Source: an uncultured SAR86 cluster bacterium
Lineage (GTDB): Bacteria; Pseudomonadota; Gammaproteobacteria; Magnimaribacterales; AG-339-G14
Assembly (NCBI GenBank): GCA_902595715.1
Contig: CACJRI010000004.1
Span: forward strand, 37,145-101,144
Length of the DNA: 64,000 nucleotides
Direction of reading: 5' to 3'
The position numbers were made by a program, and so were the translations under genes. The notes below the pieces were generated by a model. It was not told the DNA's origin, made no database searches, and saw only the letters and a program-made list of their open reading frames with translations. Position 1 is the stretch's first letter. The number at the start of each line of letters is the position of its first letter. Positions 35,949-44,703 of this stretch are shown here, one piece after another.

Positions 35949-36740
35949 TCAGATCAAGGATTTTTTTATTTCTTGGTTGATGGCTTTCACGCAAGACATG
36001 TTCCCCGCAACAATATTATGTGAAGAAAATACATCTTCATTGCCGATGAAGTCATTTATAAAACCACCAGCCTCCATTACCAACAAAGCTCCAGCCGCAA
36101 AATCCCATACCTTCATACCGTATCCTAAAAATGCATCAAGTTTTCCAGAAGCTACAAAAGCAAGGTCTAATGCCGTTGATCCTGTCCTTCGCAAGGTTAA
36201 AGAGTTTGAATAAAGATTTCTAATTAAAGTAAGTTGATCAAATTTTGGCTCAAGATTTGTGCCGCCATGGAAAGAATTACATATTAAAGAATTTTTTAAC
36301 CCCTTTATATCAGAGACTCTAATACGAGTTTTATTAAGAAAAGCTCCTTTTCCTTTTGATGCGTAATATTCATCATCTCTCGAAAGATCATAAATTAAGC
36401 CATGTTCTATTGAGCCTTTGTAGAAGCATGCAATTGAGATTGAGTAAAAGGGAAAATCATGTATAAAGTTTGTAGTTCCATCCAAAGGGTCTATAATCCA
36501 ATGATAGTCTGAATTCTTATTACCTTGACGACCAGATTCTTCTCCTTCAAAAGAATGGTCAGGAAAAGAGGTCTTTAGAGTGTCGATAATTATATTTTCA
36601 GCAATACTGTCTACTTGAGTTACAAAATCAGTAGGCCCTTTTTCAAAAATATTTATTTTATCTCTTCGTCGAGAAAATTTATGAATTTCTTTTGCAGCAA
36701 GTCTAGCGGCATTAATCGCAATAGTAACTTTAGGTTCCAT
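35949..36740 (-). CDS. suhB: Inositol monophosphatase family protein SuhB
   Basis: A 263-residue Mg2+-dependent phosphatase. FEGEESGRQG near residue 69, WIIDPLDGTTNFIHDFPFYS near 85 and VWDFAAGALLVMEAGG near 211 are the three metal and substrate motifs. In gammaproteobacteria SuhB also supports rRNA transcription antitermination; whether this one does cannot be seen. It is divergent from trmJ with 35 bp between them, a conserved arrangement. Confidence 0.93.
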   Translation of the reverse strand: MEPKVTIAINAARLAAKEIHKFSRRRDKINIFEKGPTDFVTQVDSIAENIIIDTLKTSFPDHSFEGEESGRQGNKNSDYHWIIDPLDGTTNFIHDFPFYSISIACFYKGSIEHGLIYDLSRDDEYYASKGKGAFLNKTRIRVSDIKGLKNSLICNSFHGGTNLEPKFDQLTLIRNLYSNSLTLRRTGSTALDLAFVASGKLDAFLGYGMKVWDFAAGALLVMEAGGFINDFIGNEDVFSSHNIVAGNMSCVKAINQEIKKSLI

Positions 36741-36775
36741 GGTTTTTTGTAAGGAAAGAATTGTAAACTATAAAG

Positions 36776-37519
36776 GTGTCCGATTCTTCACTAAAAAATA
36801 AATTTGATTTCATTTTGGTTGAACCATCACATCCAGGAAATATTGGAGCAGCTGCAAGAGCAATTAAAAATATGGGATTTATAAATCTTTCTCTAATTAA
36901 CCCAAAAGATTTTCCAAATGACGATGCCTTTTATCGAGCCAAAGGTGCAAAAGACATTTTAGATAATGTGAAAATTTATGAGGATTTGTCTGATGCTTTG
37001 AAGAACGCTACTTTGATATTTGGCACTAGCGCAAGAACTAGAACTATTCCATGGCCTACCAAGATGTCATCTGAATTGAATGTTGTTTTAAAAAAAGCTT
37101 TGGAAAGTAGCAATGCAAAAATTAGCTTTGTTTTTGGAAGGGAAATCAGCGGTCTAAGTAATGAAGAACTTCAAATGTGCGATTACCATATAAAAATTCC
37201 AACTGCTGAGGAATTTTCATCTATAAATTTATCCCATGCTGTTCAAATTATTTCTTATGTATTGAAGATGGAAATAGATAGCATAGATTTACTGACAGAG
37301 ACAGACAATAACTCTCCAACATTTCAAGAAAATGAATACTTAATTGACCATTTCGATCAAGTTATGAAAAAAATGGATTTTTATGATCAGGAAAATCCCA
37401 AGCAAGTAAAAACAAGAATGCGAAGACTTATTAAACGTCTTCAACCCGATAAATTAGAAACGGGTATCCTTAGAGGATTTTTAGCTAAAATCGAACAAAT
37501 ACTTAACAAAAAAAATTAG
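36776..37519 (+). CDS. trmJ: tRNA (cytidine/uridine-2'-O-)-methyltransferase TrmJ
   Basis: A 247-residue SPOUT methyltransferase that modifies position 32 of tRNA. LVEPSHPGNIGAAARAIKNM near residue 14 and VFGREISGLSNEELQMCDY near 120 are the trefoil-knot motifs for SAM, and INLSHAVQI near 150 completes the site. The start is GTG. tRNA-Glu lies just downstream, so the enzyme and one potential substrate are neighbours. Confidence 0.93.
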   Translation: MSDSSLKNKFDFILVEPSHPGNIGAAARAIKNMGFINLSLINPKDFPNDDAFYRAKGAKDILDNVKIYEDLSDALKNATLIFGTSARTRTIPWPTKMSSELNVVLKKALESSNAKISFVFGREISGLSNEELQMCDYHIKIPTAEEFSSINLSHAVQIISYVLKMEIDSIDLLTETDNNSPTFQENEYLIDHFDQVMKKMDFYDQENPKQVKTRMRRLIKRLQPDKLETGILRGFLAKIEQILNKKN

Positions 37520-37544
37520 TCTGATAAAATCTCTTCCCTTCAGT

Positions 37545-37619
37545 GTCCCCTTCGTCTAGCGGTTAGGACACCGGGTTTTCATCTCGGCAACAGGGGTTCG
37601 ATCCCCCTAGGGGACGCCA
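37545..37619 (+). tRNA. tRNA-Glu (anticodon TTC)
   Basis: A 75-nt gene with encoded CCA. Acceptor arms GTCCCCT and AGGGGAC pair, the anticodon stem-loop CCGGG-TTTTCAT-CTCGG gives TTC, and the T-arm GGGGTTCGATCCCCC is intact. The discriminator is G. It begins 25 bp after the trmJ stop. Confidence 0.95.
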
Positions 37620-37635
37620 AGAGTTTTTCTTGGCG
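37615..37635 (+). terminator. Hairpin overlapping the tRNA-Glu 3' end
   Basis: CGCCAAGA (37615-37622) pairs perfectly with TCTTGGCG (37628-37635) around a GTTTT loop. The left arm contains the tRNA discriminator and CCA. No T run follows, so it is a poor intrinsic terminator; a role in 3' processing of the precursor or in ending transcription is possible. Confidence 0.4.
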
Positions 37636-37759
37636 GAAAAGTTCCATTGCTGTTTCTTGGTGCAAATAAATTTTTTAAACATCTGTTTTTGAAAAGTTTT
37701 AGTGCAAAAAACTATATTTTTGTTCTTTTGACCCAAAATTTAGCTAGTTTACAACGCTC

Positions 37760-37765
37760 TATAAT
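37760..37765 (+). promoter_or_regulatory. Candidate -10 element upstream of glnK
   Basis: A perfect TATAAT lies 32 bp before the glnK ATG. The position 17 bp upstream reads AATTTA, a weak -35. No sigma-54 GG/GC promoter was found in this 177-bp gap, although glnK-amtB operons are often sigma-54 controlled. Confidence 0.45.
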
Positions 37766-37796
37766 TGCTCAAATTAATCTTTAATTAGGTGAAGAT

Positions 37797-38153
37797 ATGA
37801 AACTGTTAACAATAGTCGTTAAGCCGTCCAGATCCGATGGAGTTAGGCGTGCTTTATCAACCATTGGTACTGGTGGAGCTACTATCATTTCTGCTCAAGG
37901 TTTTGGAACCCAAAAGGGTCATTCCGAAACTTATCGTGGAGCAAGTTATGAAGTAGATACAAAACCTAAAACGATGTTTCAAGTAGCTTGTAAAGACGAT
38001 GACGTCGAAAACATCATCCGAGCCGTGCGAGAAGTCGCAAATACCGGCGAAATAGGTGATGGCAAGATATTCGTAACAGAACTTAACGATGTCGTTCGCA
38101 TCAGAACAGGTGAAACTGGTGAGGACGCAATAAAGGAGAATAGCAATGAGTGA
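37797..38153 (+). CDS. glnK: Nitrogen regulatory protein PII (GlnK)
   Basis: A 118-residue PII signal protein that senses 2-oxoglutarate and ATP/ADP and gates AmtB. The T-loop reads GHSETYRGASYEVDTKPK, with Tyr51 (the uridylylation site) kept but flanking residues unlike the usual LYRGAEYVVDFLPK. KIFVTELNDVVRIRTGETG near the end is the signature 2 region. It overlaps amtB by 8 bp, the usual glnK-amtB pairing. Confidence 0.93.
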   Translation: MKLLTIVVKPSRSDGVRRALSTIGTGGATIISAQGFGTQKGHSETYRGASYEVDTKPKTMFQVACKDDDVENIIRAVREVANTGEIGDGKIFVTELNDVVRIRTGETGEDAIKENSNE

Positions 38154-39372
38154 ATTAGAGTATGCTTTAAATACTTTTTATTTATTAATCTCTGGAGCCT
38201 TCGTAATGTGGATGGCTGCAGGATTTACCATGTTAGAAGCCGGTTTAGTTAGAGCTAAAAATGTATCAGAAATTGTTACAAAAAATTTAGGTCTTTACTC
38301 TATCGCATGTGTCATGTACCTAGTATGTGGCTTCTTTTTAATGTACCCAGGTGATAGCGTATACAACGCATACTTCCCTATGATTGGCAGTACTTGGGGT
38401 ATGTCTTTAGATGGCTTAACTTTCAATACCGATTTAGGTTATTCAGATGCTGCTGACTTTTTCTTTCAGGTAGTTTTCGTTGCAACAGCAATGTCAATTA
38501 TCTCTGGAGCAGTTGCAGAAAGAATGAAATTAATTCCATTTTTCTTATTTGCCATCGTCTTAACAGGCTTTATCTACCCAGTCCAAGGTTATTGGAAATG
38601 GGGTGGCGGTTGGTTAGACGCTATTGGCTATACTGATTTTGCAGGATCGGGTGTTGTCCACTTATGTGGTGCAGCTGCTGCTCTTGCTGCGGTAATTATT
38701 CTCGGTCCAAGATCTGGTAAATACGGTTCAGATGGATCCGTTAAAGTTATGAGAGGTTCAAACATTCCAATTGCAGCTTTAGGTGCACTAATCCTTTGGT
38801 TAGGTTGGTTCGGTTTCAACGGTGGTTCTCAATTAGCTGTCAACGATGCTGCAAATGCAAATGCTGTTGCTCAAGTCTTCCTAAACACAAATGCTGCTGC
38901 TGCAGGTGGTGTAATAGGTGCATTACTTATAGCTAAAGTTCTCACCGGTAAAGCGGATGTAACAATGGCTATTAACGGTGCTATTGCAGGACTAGTTGCT
39001 ATTACAGCGGCTCCTGACACTCCCTCAGGCGGATTAGCCACAATCATCGGATTTATTGGTGGAATAATTGTTTACTTCTCAGTGGTCTTTTTAGACACAG
39101 TTCTTAAAATTGACGACCCTGTTGGAGCAATTTCCGCTCACGGTACTGTTGGTATTTGGGGAATCATGGCGACACCACTGTCTGGTGCTGGAGCTTTTGG
39201 AACTCAAGCAATAGGAGCTATTTCAATCTTCCTTTGGGCTTTCATATGTACTGCAGGAACTTTGTTAGTGTTAAATGCGACCATAGGTCTAAGACCTTCA
39301 GAGGAAGAAGAAACTTCAGGACTAGATGCTTCAGAAATTGGAGTGGAGGCTTATCCTGAGTTTAAAGATTAA
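38146..39372 (+). CDS. amtB: Ammonium transporter
   Basis: A 408-residue Amt-family channel with about 11 membrane helices. AGFTMLEAGLVRAKN at the start, GSGVVHLCGAAAALAA with the first pore His (residue 172), and GAISAHGTVGIWGIMATPL with the second are clear. It moves ammonium into the cell and is blocked by GlnK. The C-terminal tail is short and acidic. A strong terminator follows. Confidence 0.96.
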   Translation: MSELEYALNTFYLLISGAFVMWMAAGFTMLEAGLVRAKNVSEIVTKNLGLYSIACVMYLVCGFFLMYPGDSVYNAYFPMIGSTWGMSLDGLTFNTDLGYSDAADFFFQVVFVATAMSIISGAVAERMKLIPFFLFAIVLTGFIYPVQGYWKWGGGWLDAIGYTDFAGSGVVHLCGAAAALAAVIILGPRSGKYGSDGSVKVMRGSNIPIAALGALILWLGWFGFNGGSQLAVNDAANANAVAQVFLNTNAAAAGGVIGALLIAKVLTGKADVTMAINGAIAGLVAITAAPDTPSGGLATIIGFIGGIIVYFSVVFLDTVLKIDDPVGAISAHGTVGIWGIMATPLSGAGAFGTQAIGAISIFLWAFICTAGTLLVLNATIGLRPSEEEETSGLDASEIGVEAYPEFKD

Positions 39373-39390
39373 TTAATTATCCTCCCCCCT

Positions 39391-39423
39391 AAAAGCAGGT
39401 AAGGAAACTTACCTGCTTTTTTT
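39391..39423 (+). terminator. Intrinsic terminator after amtB
   Basis: AAAAGCAGGTAAG and CTTACCTGCTTTT form a 13-bp stem with a GAAA loop, followed by TTT. It ends glnK-amtB and lies just 13 bp before the TonB-receptor ATG. Confidence 0.92.
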
Positions 39424-39435
39424 ATATAATTTCTC

Positions 39436-41442
39436 ATGCCTTTTTTTCTCTTTTTATTATTACTCTTTCCTAGTTTTTCTTTTCTTACTGAGACTAACGA
39501 AGAACTAACTGTCTCTACCAATCAAAATTGGAATTTTAAACCCTCCTCAGAGACCATTTCATCTGATGAAATTAGATTTTTAAACATTTCTCACAACAAA
39601 GAACTTTTTAATTTATCAGCCGGTAGTTGGATTAGTAGAGGATCAGGCCAAGAAAGTTTAATTTCTTTAAGATCTCCAGTATTAACCGGTTCGGGTGCCT
39701 GTGGATCTTTCTTGATTTTAGAGGATGGTTTGCCAATCAGACCTGCTGGATTCTGTAATGTAAATAATCTCTTTGAAGTCTCTACAAACTTATCTTCTAA
39801 GGTTGAAATTTTAAAAGGCCCATCCAGCGCAAGATTTGGCGGCAATGCTTTACATGGGGCAATAAATTTTCAATCTCTTGAGATTGATGCAGATAATTAC
39901 CTAAAGACAGAAGTAAATGACGATGAGTCTTTCAAAGCATCTTTTCAATATCAGGAAGCAACCGATTGGTCTTTGGGAATTTCCTTAGATAGAGATCAAG
40001 GATTCAGAGATTCTAGTGGTTTTGACCAACAAAAATTGGCTTTTAAGTCAAAAAATAACCTCAAGAACTGGCAAGCCACAACATATTTGAATTTAACTAA
40101 CATCAATCAAGAAACAGCAGGGTATATCAGTTCTTATAAATCGAACTTAAGATTTACGAATGCCAATCCAGAAGCGTATCGTGATGCTAAGTCATTTCGC
40201 TTAAATTCTCTTTTAATCCAAAATAAAGATAACTTTGAATTTCAGTTAAGACCTTACCTGAGATACAGCAAGATGGACTTCATCCAGCATTATCTTCCTG
40301 GAAAGCCCATAGAAAAAAACAGTCAAACCAGTTCGGGTTTGAATTTTTTAGTGAATCTGAAACGCTTTCCTAAGCACAAGCTATCATTTGGGGCTAATTT
40401 TGAGATAGCCGATGTTCAATTAGAAGAATTTCAACCAAACCAACTTACAAACAGCTCAGCTTTCAATAATGCAACAAGGCCTCAAGGTTTACACTATGAT
40501 TTTGAAGTAAATACCAATTTATATGCTGCATTTTTGACTCATGAATTTTTAACTGATGATGATTTTAAAATATTCTCTAATTTTAGAGTCGAAAGACTAA
40601 GCTATAATTACGATAATCTCATGCTTGACGGCAGAACCAGATCTGACGGCTCTGAATGCGGATTTGGGGGTTGCTATTATTCAAGACCAGCCGATAGCAA
40701 TATTTCTTTTGCTGATAACTCTTTTAGGTTTGGCTTTTCCAAACAAATTTTGGCAAATGAATTTTTCCTACAATTTAGTAAAGGTTTTCGACCACCTCAA
40801 ATAAATGAGCTTTTCCGATTGCAAAAAGCCCAGACTTTAGCTGACTTAAATTCTGAAAAAATTGATTCTTTAGAATTTGGAATTCTTTCAACTGGGAATA
40901 AATTTATAAATAAATTTGTTCTTTTTTCTTCAAAGAAAAAGAATTACATCTTTAAAGATGCTGATGCAACAACTATAGCTGGAGGAAAATCAAAACACCA
41001 AGGTATTGAAATTTCTGGTTCTGTAGATGCAATGCCTATGCTGAAGATTGAATATGCCTGGAGTATTGCAGAACATCTTTACGATTTTTCTTTATCCTCT
41101 ATTGGAGTGCAAGAAGGCAATTTGATAGATACCGCCCCTAGATTACAAGGGAGCTTATTTTTTAATATTTTTCCAATAGATAAACTTACCCTTCAAATTG
41201 AAGAAGAATACATGGGTAAGTATTTTTTGGATCCTGCAAACCAATATAGCTATCCGGGTCACTTTTTAACTAACATTAGAGGTTTCTATAATCTTACCTC
41301 AAAGCTTGATATCAACTTTAGCGTGCTGAATATTTTTGACAAGCGTTATGCTGAGAGAGCTGATTACTCATCCTTTTCTGGAGAAAGATATTTTCCAGGT
41401 CTTCCGATACAATGGCGTTTCGGGTTTAGTTATTCTTTCTAA
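39436..41442 (+). CDS. TonB-dependent outer-membrane receptor
   Basis: A 668-residue receptor. The first ~18 residues (FFLFLLLLFPSFSF) form a signal peptide. The plug domain is recognisable from about residue 45 (SLRSPVLTGSGACGSFLILE, then VEILKGPSSARFGGNALHGA near 125). The remainder is a beta-barrel with many aromatic-flanked strands, ending WRFGFSYSF with the C-terminal Phe required for barrel assembly. The ligand is unknown; plug Cys residues (ACGS, GFCN) and a short CGFGGCYY extracellular segment stand out. It probably starts its own transcript after the amtB terminator. Confidence 0.9.
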   Translation: MPFFLFLLLLFPSFSFLTETNEELTVSTNQNWNFKPSSETISSDEIRFLNISHNKELFNLSAGSWISRGSGQESLISLRSPVLTGSGACGSFLILEDGLPIRPAGFCNVNNLFEVSTNLSSKVEILKGPSSARFGGNALHGAINFQSLEIDADNYLKTEVNDDESFKASFQYQEATDWSLGISLDRDQGFRDSSGFDQQKLAFKSKNNLKNWQATTYLNLTNINQETAGYISSYKSNLRFTNANPEAYRDAKSFRLNSLLIQNKDNFEFQLRPYLRYSKMDFIQHYLPGKPIEKNSQTSSGLNFLVNLKRFPKHKLSFGANFEIADVQLEEFQPNQLTNSSAFNNATRPQGLHYDFEVNTNLYAAFLTHEFLTDDDFKIFSNFRVERLSYNYDNLMLDGRTRSDGSECGFGGCYYSRPADSNISFADNSFRFGFSKQILANEFFLQFSKGFRPPQINELFRLQKAQTLADLNSEKIDSLEFGILSTGNKFINKFVLFSSKKKNYIFKDADATTIAGGKSKHQGIEISGSVDAMPMLKIEYAWSIAEHLYDFSLSSIGVQEGNLIDTAPRLQGSLFFNIFPIDKLTLQIEEEYMGKYFLDPANQYSYPGHFLTNIRGFYNLTSKLDINFSVLNIFDKRYAERADYSSFSGERYFPGLPIQWRFGFSYSF

Positions 41443-41468
41443 AATAACTTTAATCCCAAACTTTTAAT

Positions 41469-42842
41469 ATGCAAGAATCTACTGCTCGTACAGATATTGA
41501 CGAAGAATCAACAGAAAAAGTTGCTAGTCCTGAGACACTTTCGGTTTGGGGGCTTGCATGGCCTTCGATATTAGCAAATGTTTTATTTGCCTCAGTTGGA
41601 GTAGTGGCCTTAAAAGCTGTAGGTAACTTAGGTACAGATGCAGTTGCCGCAGTAGGTACAGGTGGTCGAATCTTTTTTGTCATTCAATCCATAATGATGG
41701 CAATTTCAACAGGAACCACCGCACTGGTTGCAAGAGCTTATGGAGCAAGACGATATCAAGAAGCAAGCCAAGTCTTATATGATTCAATTCTAATAAGTAT
41801 CTTTTTAAGTTTTATTTCTATCTTTGTTATTTGGGTAGCTGGTGAAGATTTAATGAGCCTTTTTGGTTTGGAGTCAGAGGCGAAAAATTTAGCTGTTGAT
41901 TATTTAAAAGTTTTAATCTTATTTGCTCCAGCTTTTGGCGTTTCAATTGTTCAAGGTGCTGCAATTAGAGCTGCAGGAGATGTGAAGACACCTCTTTACT
42001 TGGGTTTAATTCAAAACGTAATAAATATTTTCCTTTTAATAGGATTGGTAAACGGACGATTTGGCTTTCCTGAACTTGGTGTCGTCGGAGCAGCATATGC
42101 TGGAGGCATATCTTTTGCTATCGGCACAATATTAGGGATTTTAGTGTGGATTTTTAGGGTCATTACTATTCCTTTACCAAATCTTTCCAGCTTTTCTTTT
42201 TCTAGGTTTAGAGAATTGATCCATGTATCTACGCCAGCTGGACTAGAACAGGGAGTGTTTCAATTAGGCCTTCTACTTTATTTTTGGATTATTTCCTTAT
42301 ATGGAAACGCACCTATTGCTGCTTACAATGTTGGTATTAATATTCTGATGCTTTCTTTTATGGTTGGGCAAGGCTTTACTGTCGCTGGCGCAACTTTAAC
42401 TGGACAGTTTATAGGCGCAGAAAATCCTAAAGAAGCTAAAAGAAGTGGTTGGCGTTCTGCAGGGCTAACTATGATTTCAATGGGAATTTTAGGAATTATT
42501 TTAGCTTTAGCATCTCGTCCTATCGCCAGTTTTTTTGTGGATGACCCTGAGGTCATTCGTTTGACAGTTTTATTCGTCTGGCTCCTAGGAATTATGCAGC
42601 CTTTGATGGCCTTGGAATTTGCTTTAGGCGGAGCTCTCCGAGGTGCAGGAGATACTAAATCTCCGTTATACATCATTACGATTAGCCTTATTTTCTTTAG
42701 GCTTACTTTCGCTGGACTTTTTGTTTGGCTGAATTTCCCAATTGAATACATTTTTGGGAGTTTAATAATCGACTATATTGTTAAAGGAATTCTCTTTACA
42801 TATCGCTTTGAATCTGGTCGGTGGATAAAACTTAAAACCTAG
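41469..42842 (+). CDS. MATE-family multidrug/metabolite exporter
   Basis: A 457-residue integral membrane protein with about 12 helices in two homologous halves. Segments such as GTGGRIFFVIQSIMMAISTG and ALVARAYGARRYQEA near residue 70, and the matching TLTGQFIGAENPKEAKRSGW in the second half, are MATE signatures. It expels organic cations or related compounds using a Na+ or H+ gradient. The N-terminal ~20 residues are hydrophilic and acidic. It follows the TonB receptor by 26 bp. Confidence 0.9.
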   Translation: MQESTARTDIDEESTEKVASPETLSVWGLAWPSILANVLFASVGVVALKAVGNLGTDAVAAVGTGGRIFFVIQSIMMAISTGTTALVARAYGARRYQEASQVLYDSILISIFLSFISIFVIWVAGEDLMSLFGLESEAKNLAVDYLKVLILFAPAFGVSIVQGAAIRAAGDVKTPLYLGLIQNVINIFLLIGLVNGRFGFPELGVVGAAYAGGISFAIGTILGILVWIFRVITIPLPNLSSFSFSRFRELIHVSTPAGLEQGVFQLGLLLYFWIISLYGNAPIAAYNVGINILMLSFMVGQGFTVAGATLTGQFIGAENPKEAKRSGWRSAGLTMISMGILGIILALASRPIASFFVDDPEVIRLTVLFVWLLGIMQPLMALEFALGGALRGAGDTKSPLYIITISLIFFRLTFAGLFVWLNFPIEYIFGSLIIDYIVKGILFTYRFESGRWIKLKT

Positions 42843-42928
42843 AGTTTTTCAAAAAATCCGTATATTATCTAGAACATAACTCATTTAGGAGAGTTAATTT
42901 ATAAATTAAATCACTTTTGGGAGGATTT

Positions 42929-43615
42929 ATGAGCTATTTAGCTACAAATGATTACGTAGGTATCTCGTTCTGGATTGCGACTGCTATTATGTTAGCGTCG
43001 ACAGTATTCTTCTTTGTAGAAAGACAAGACGTATCTGGTAAGTGGAGAACTTCTCTTACCGTTGCAGGTCTTGTTACTGGTATTGCTTTCTGGCATTACC
43101 TTTACATGAGAGGAATGTGGTCAGACATGGGAGCTTCCCCTACGGTATTTAGATACATTGACTGGTTAATCACAGTGCCACTTCAAATCATTGAGTTTTA
43201 CTTAATTGTTGCAGCTGTCACAGCGGTGAGCGCAGGAATATTCTGGCGTTTACTTATCGCATCAATCGTAATGCTTGTTGGTGGTTATCTTGGTGAAACA
43301 GGACTATGGGCGCCTTCAGTAGGTTTTGCTGTTGGAATGATTGCTTGGGTATACATCATCTATGAAATATTTCTTGGTGAGACTGCCGCAGCCAATGCCT
43401 CTAGTGGAAACTCTGCGAGTCAAAGCGCATTTAACACTATTAAATGGATCGTAACTGTAGGTTGGGCAATTTACCCAGTTGGTTACGCGCTTGGTTATTT
43501 CGCAGGCGGAGTTAACAACGAAGCACTAAACATTGTTTATAACCTAGCTGATTTGATCAACAAAACAGCATTTGGTTTAGCAATTTGGGCAGCAGCTAAA
43601 GCAGATTCAGCTTAG
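42929..43615 (+). CDS. Proteorhodopsin, blue-absorbing type
   Basis: A 228-residue seven-helix retinal protein and light-driven proton pump. ATG 42929 is chosen because GGGAGGA precedes it; an upstream TTG lies in that ribosome-binding site. Key residues are proton acceptor Asp78 and donor Glu89 in YIDWLITVPLQIIEFYL (equal to D97 and E108 of the reference), His56 (H75), and Schiff-base Lys212 in LINKTAFGLAIW. The tuning site is Gln86 (position 105 of the reference), which in known proteorhodopsins marks blue absorption. No blh or carotenoid gene is nearby. A strong terminator makes it monocistronic. Confidence 0.96.
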   Translation: MSYLATNDYVGISFWIATAIMLASTVFFFVERQDVSGKWRTSLTVAGLVTGIAFWHYLYMRGMWSDMGASPTVFRYIDWLITVPLQIIEFYLIVAAVTAVSAGIFWRLLIASIVMLVGGYLGETGLWAPSVGFAVGMIAWVYIIYEIFLGETAAANASSGNSASQSAFNTIKWIVTVGWAIYPVGYALGYFAGGVNNEALNIVYNLADLINKTAFGLAIWAAAKADSA

Positions 43616-43631
43616 CTTCAGCCTAATAAAG

Positions 43632-43666
43632 AAAAACCCTAGCTGTTGAAGCTAGGGTTTTTTTTT
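43632..43666 (+). terminator. Intrinsic terminator after proteorhodopsin
   Basis: AAAAACCCTAGCT (43632-43644) and AGCTAGGGTTTTT (43650-43662) make a 13-bp stem with loop GTTGA, followed by more T residues. The rest of the gap to the sirtuin gene is A+T-rich without further clear features. Confidence 0.93.
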
Positions 43667-43779
43667 AAGAGCCCCTTGCACATGTCTCCCCCAAGAGCAC
43701 AAGGGACAAAACGAAATATATAAAATTCTTTCTTAACGGTCAAAAAAAAATAAAAAAAAATTATAAGGAAGAAAGTTCT

Positions 43780-44517
43780 TTATAGGATTGCATCAAAAGT
43801 TTCACTGATGCTGGCGTTGATGACCAAATCTGCAAATTGATCCATTTCGGTAGGTTCATTATTTAAAATGACAAACTTTGCACCACTCTGTTTGCCAAGC
43901 AAGGGAATAGTCGCTGCAGGATAAACCACGAGTGATGAACCGACTGCAATCATAAGATCACAATTAGCTGCTTCGTTTTGAGCGCGCATCATTTCTTTTT
44001 CTGGCATAGGCTGCCCAAAGGAAATGGTTGCTGTTTTTACAAACCCTCTACAATCCTCACAAGTAGGCGGCTCCAGATTTTCTCTAAAAGCTTGATGAAT
44101 GGGTTCAAGCTCAAATTTTTTTTCACAGTTCAGGCATACCGCATAAGTTGCATTGCCATGAATTTCAGTAACTTGATCATCTTCTAGACCCGCTGCTTGA
44201 TGTAAATTATCAACATTTTGAGTAACGCAATGCCCGTTATCTTTTGATTTAATAATTTTTGCAATAGCCTTATGACCTTTGTTAGGTTCAAACTGAGAGA
44301 AATTGCTTTTGAAATTTACACTTTGTTCCCAATATTTTCTCCTCATGTCTTCTGATGACATGAAATCTTGAAAATAAATTGGCGTATTTTTTTTCCAAAA
44401 TCCATTTGGCCCCCTGAAATCAGGAATTCCAGAGTCAGTGCTTATTCCAGCACCTGTAAAGAATACCGGGTAAGAAGAGTTTTCTACAAGTTTTTTAAAT
44501 TCTTTAAGATCCGTCAT
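43780..44517 (-). CDS. cobB: Sirtuin NAD-dependent protein deacylase
   Basis: A 245-residue class III deacylase. FTGAGISTDSGIPDFRGPNG near residue 20 and TQNVDNLHQAAGL near 98 bind NAD. EIHGNATYA near 118 has the catalytic His. Two CxxC pairs (CLNC and CEDC) bind structural zinc. Length is normal for bacterial CobB/SIR2. It removes acyl groups from lysines of metabolic enzymes. It is divergent from the tRNA-Gly/cyclase unit. Confidence 0.92.
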   Translation of the reverse strand: MTDLKEFKKLVENSSYPVFFTGAGISTDSGIPDFRGPNGFWKKNTPIYFQDFMSSEDMRRKYWEQSVNFKSNFSQFEPNKGHKAIAKIIKSKDNGHCVTQNVDNLHQAAGLEDDQVTEIHGNATYAVCLNCEKKFELEPIHQAFRENLEPPTCEDCRGFVKTATISFGQPMPEKEMMRAQNEAANCDLMIAVGSSLVVYPAATIPLLGKQSGAKFVILNNEPTEMDQFADLVINASISETFDAIL

Positions 44518-44610
44518 AAAATTAAACCTTCATAAAGAGTTTAAATATTTCTTAAAAAAAATTCTATCTAACTTGAAATAACTTATTTCTCAGAGTAAAT
44601 TGAATTTCTT

Positions 44611-44686
44611 GCGAGTATAGCTCAGCTGGTAGAGCGCGACCTTGCCAAGGTCGAGGCCACGGGTTCGAACCCCGTTACTCGCTCCA
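44611..44686 (+). tRNA. tRNA-Gly (anticodon GCC)
   Basis: A 76-nt gene with encoded CCA. Acceptor arms GCGAGTA and TACTCGC pair. The anticodon stem-loop CGACC-TTGCCAA-GGTCG gives GCC. D-arm GCTCAGCTGGTAGAGC and T-arm ACGGGTTCGAACCCCGT are intact. The cyclase gene starts 18 nt downstream. Confidence 0.96.
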
Positions 44687-44703
44687 TTTTTAGGAGTGCC
44701 ATT

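Noticed and set aside
37620-37796. Sigma-54 promoter for glnK
   Set aside because: No GG-N10-GC pair with correct spacing was found; TATAAT is the only clear element.
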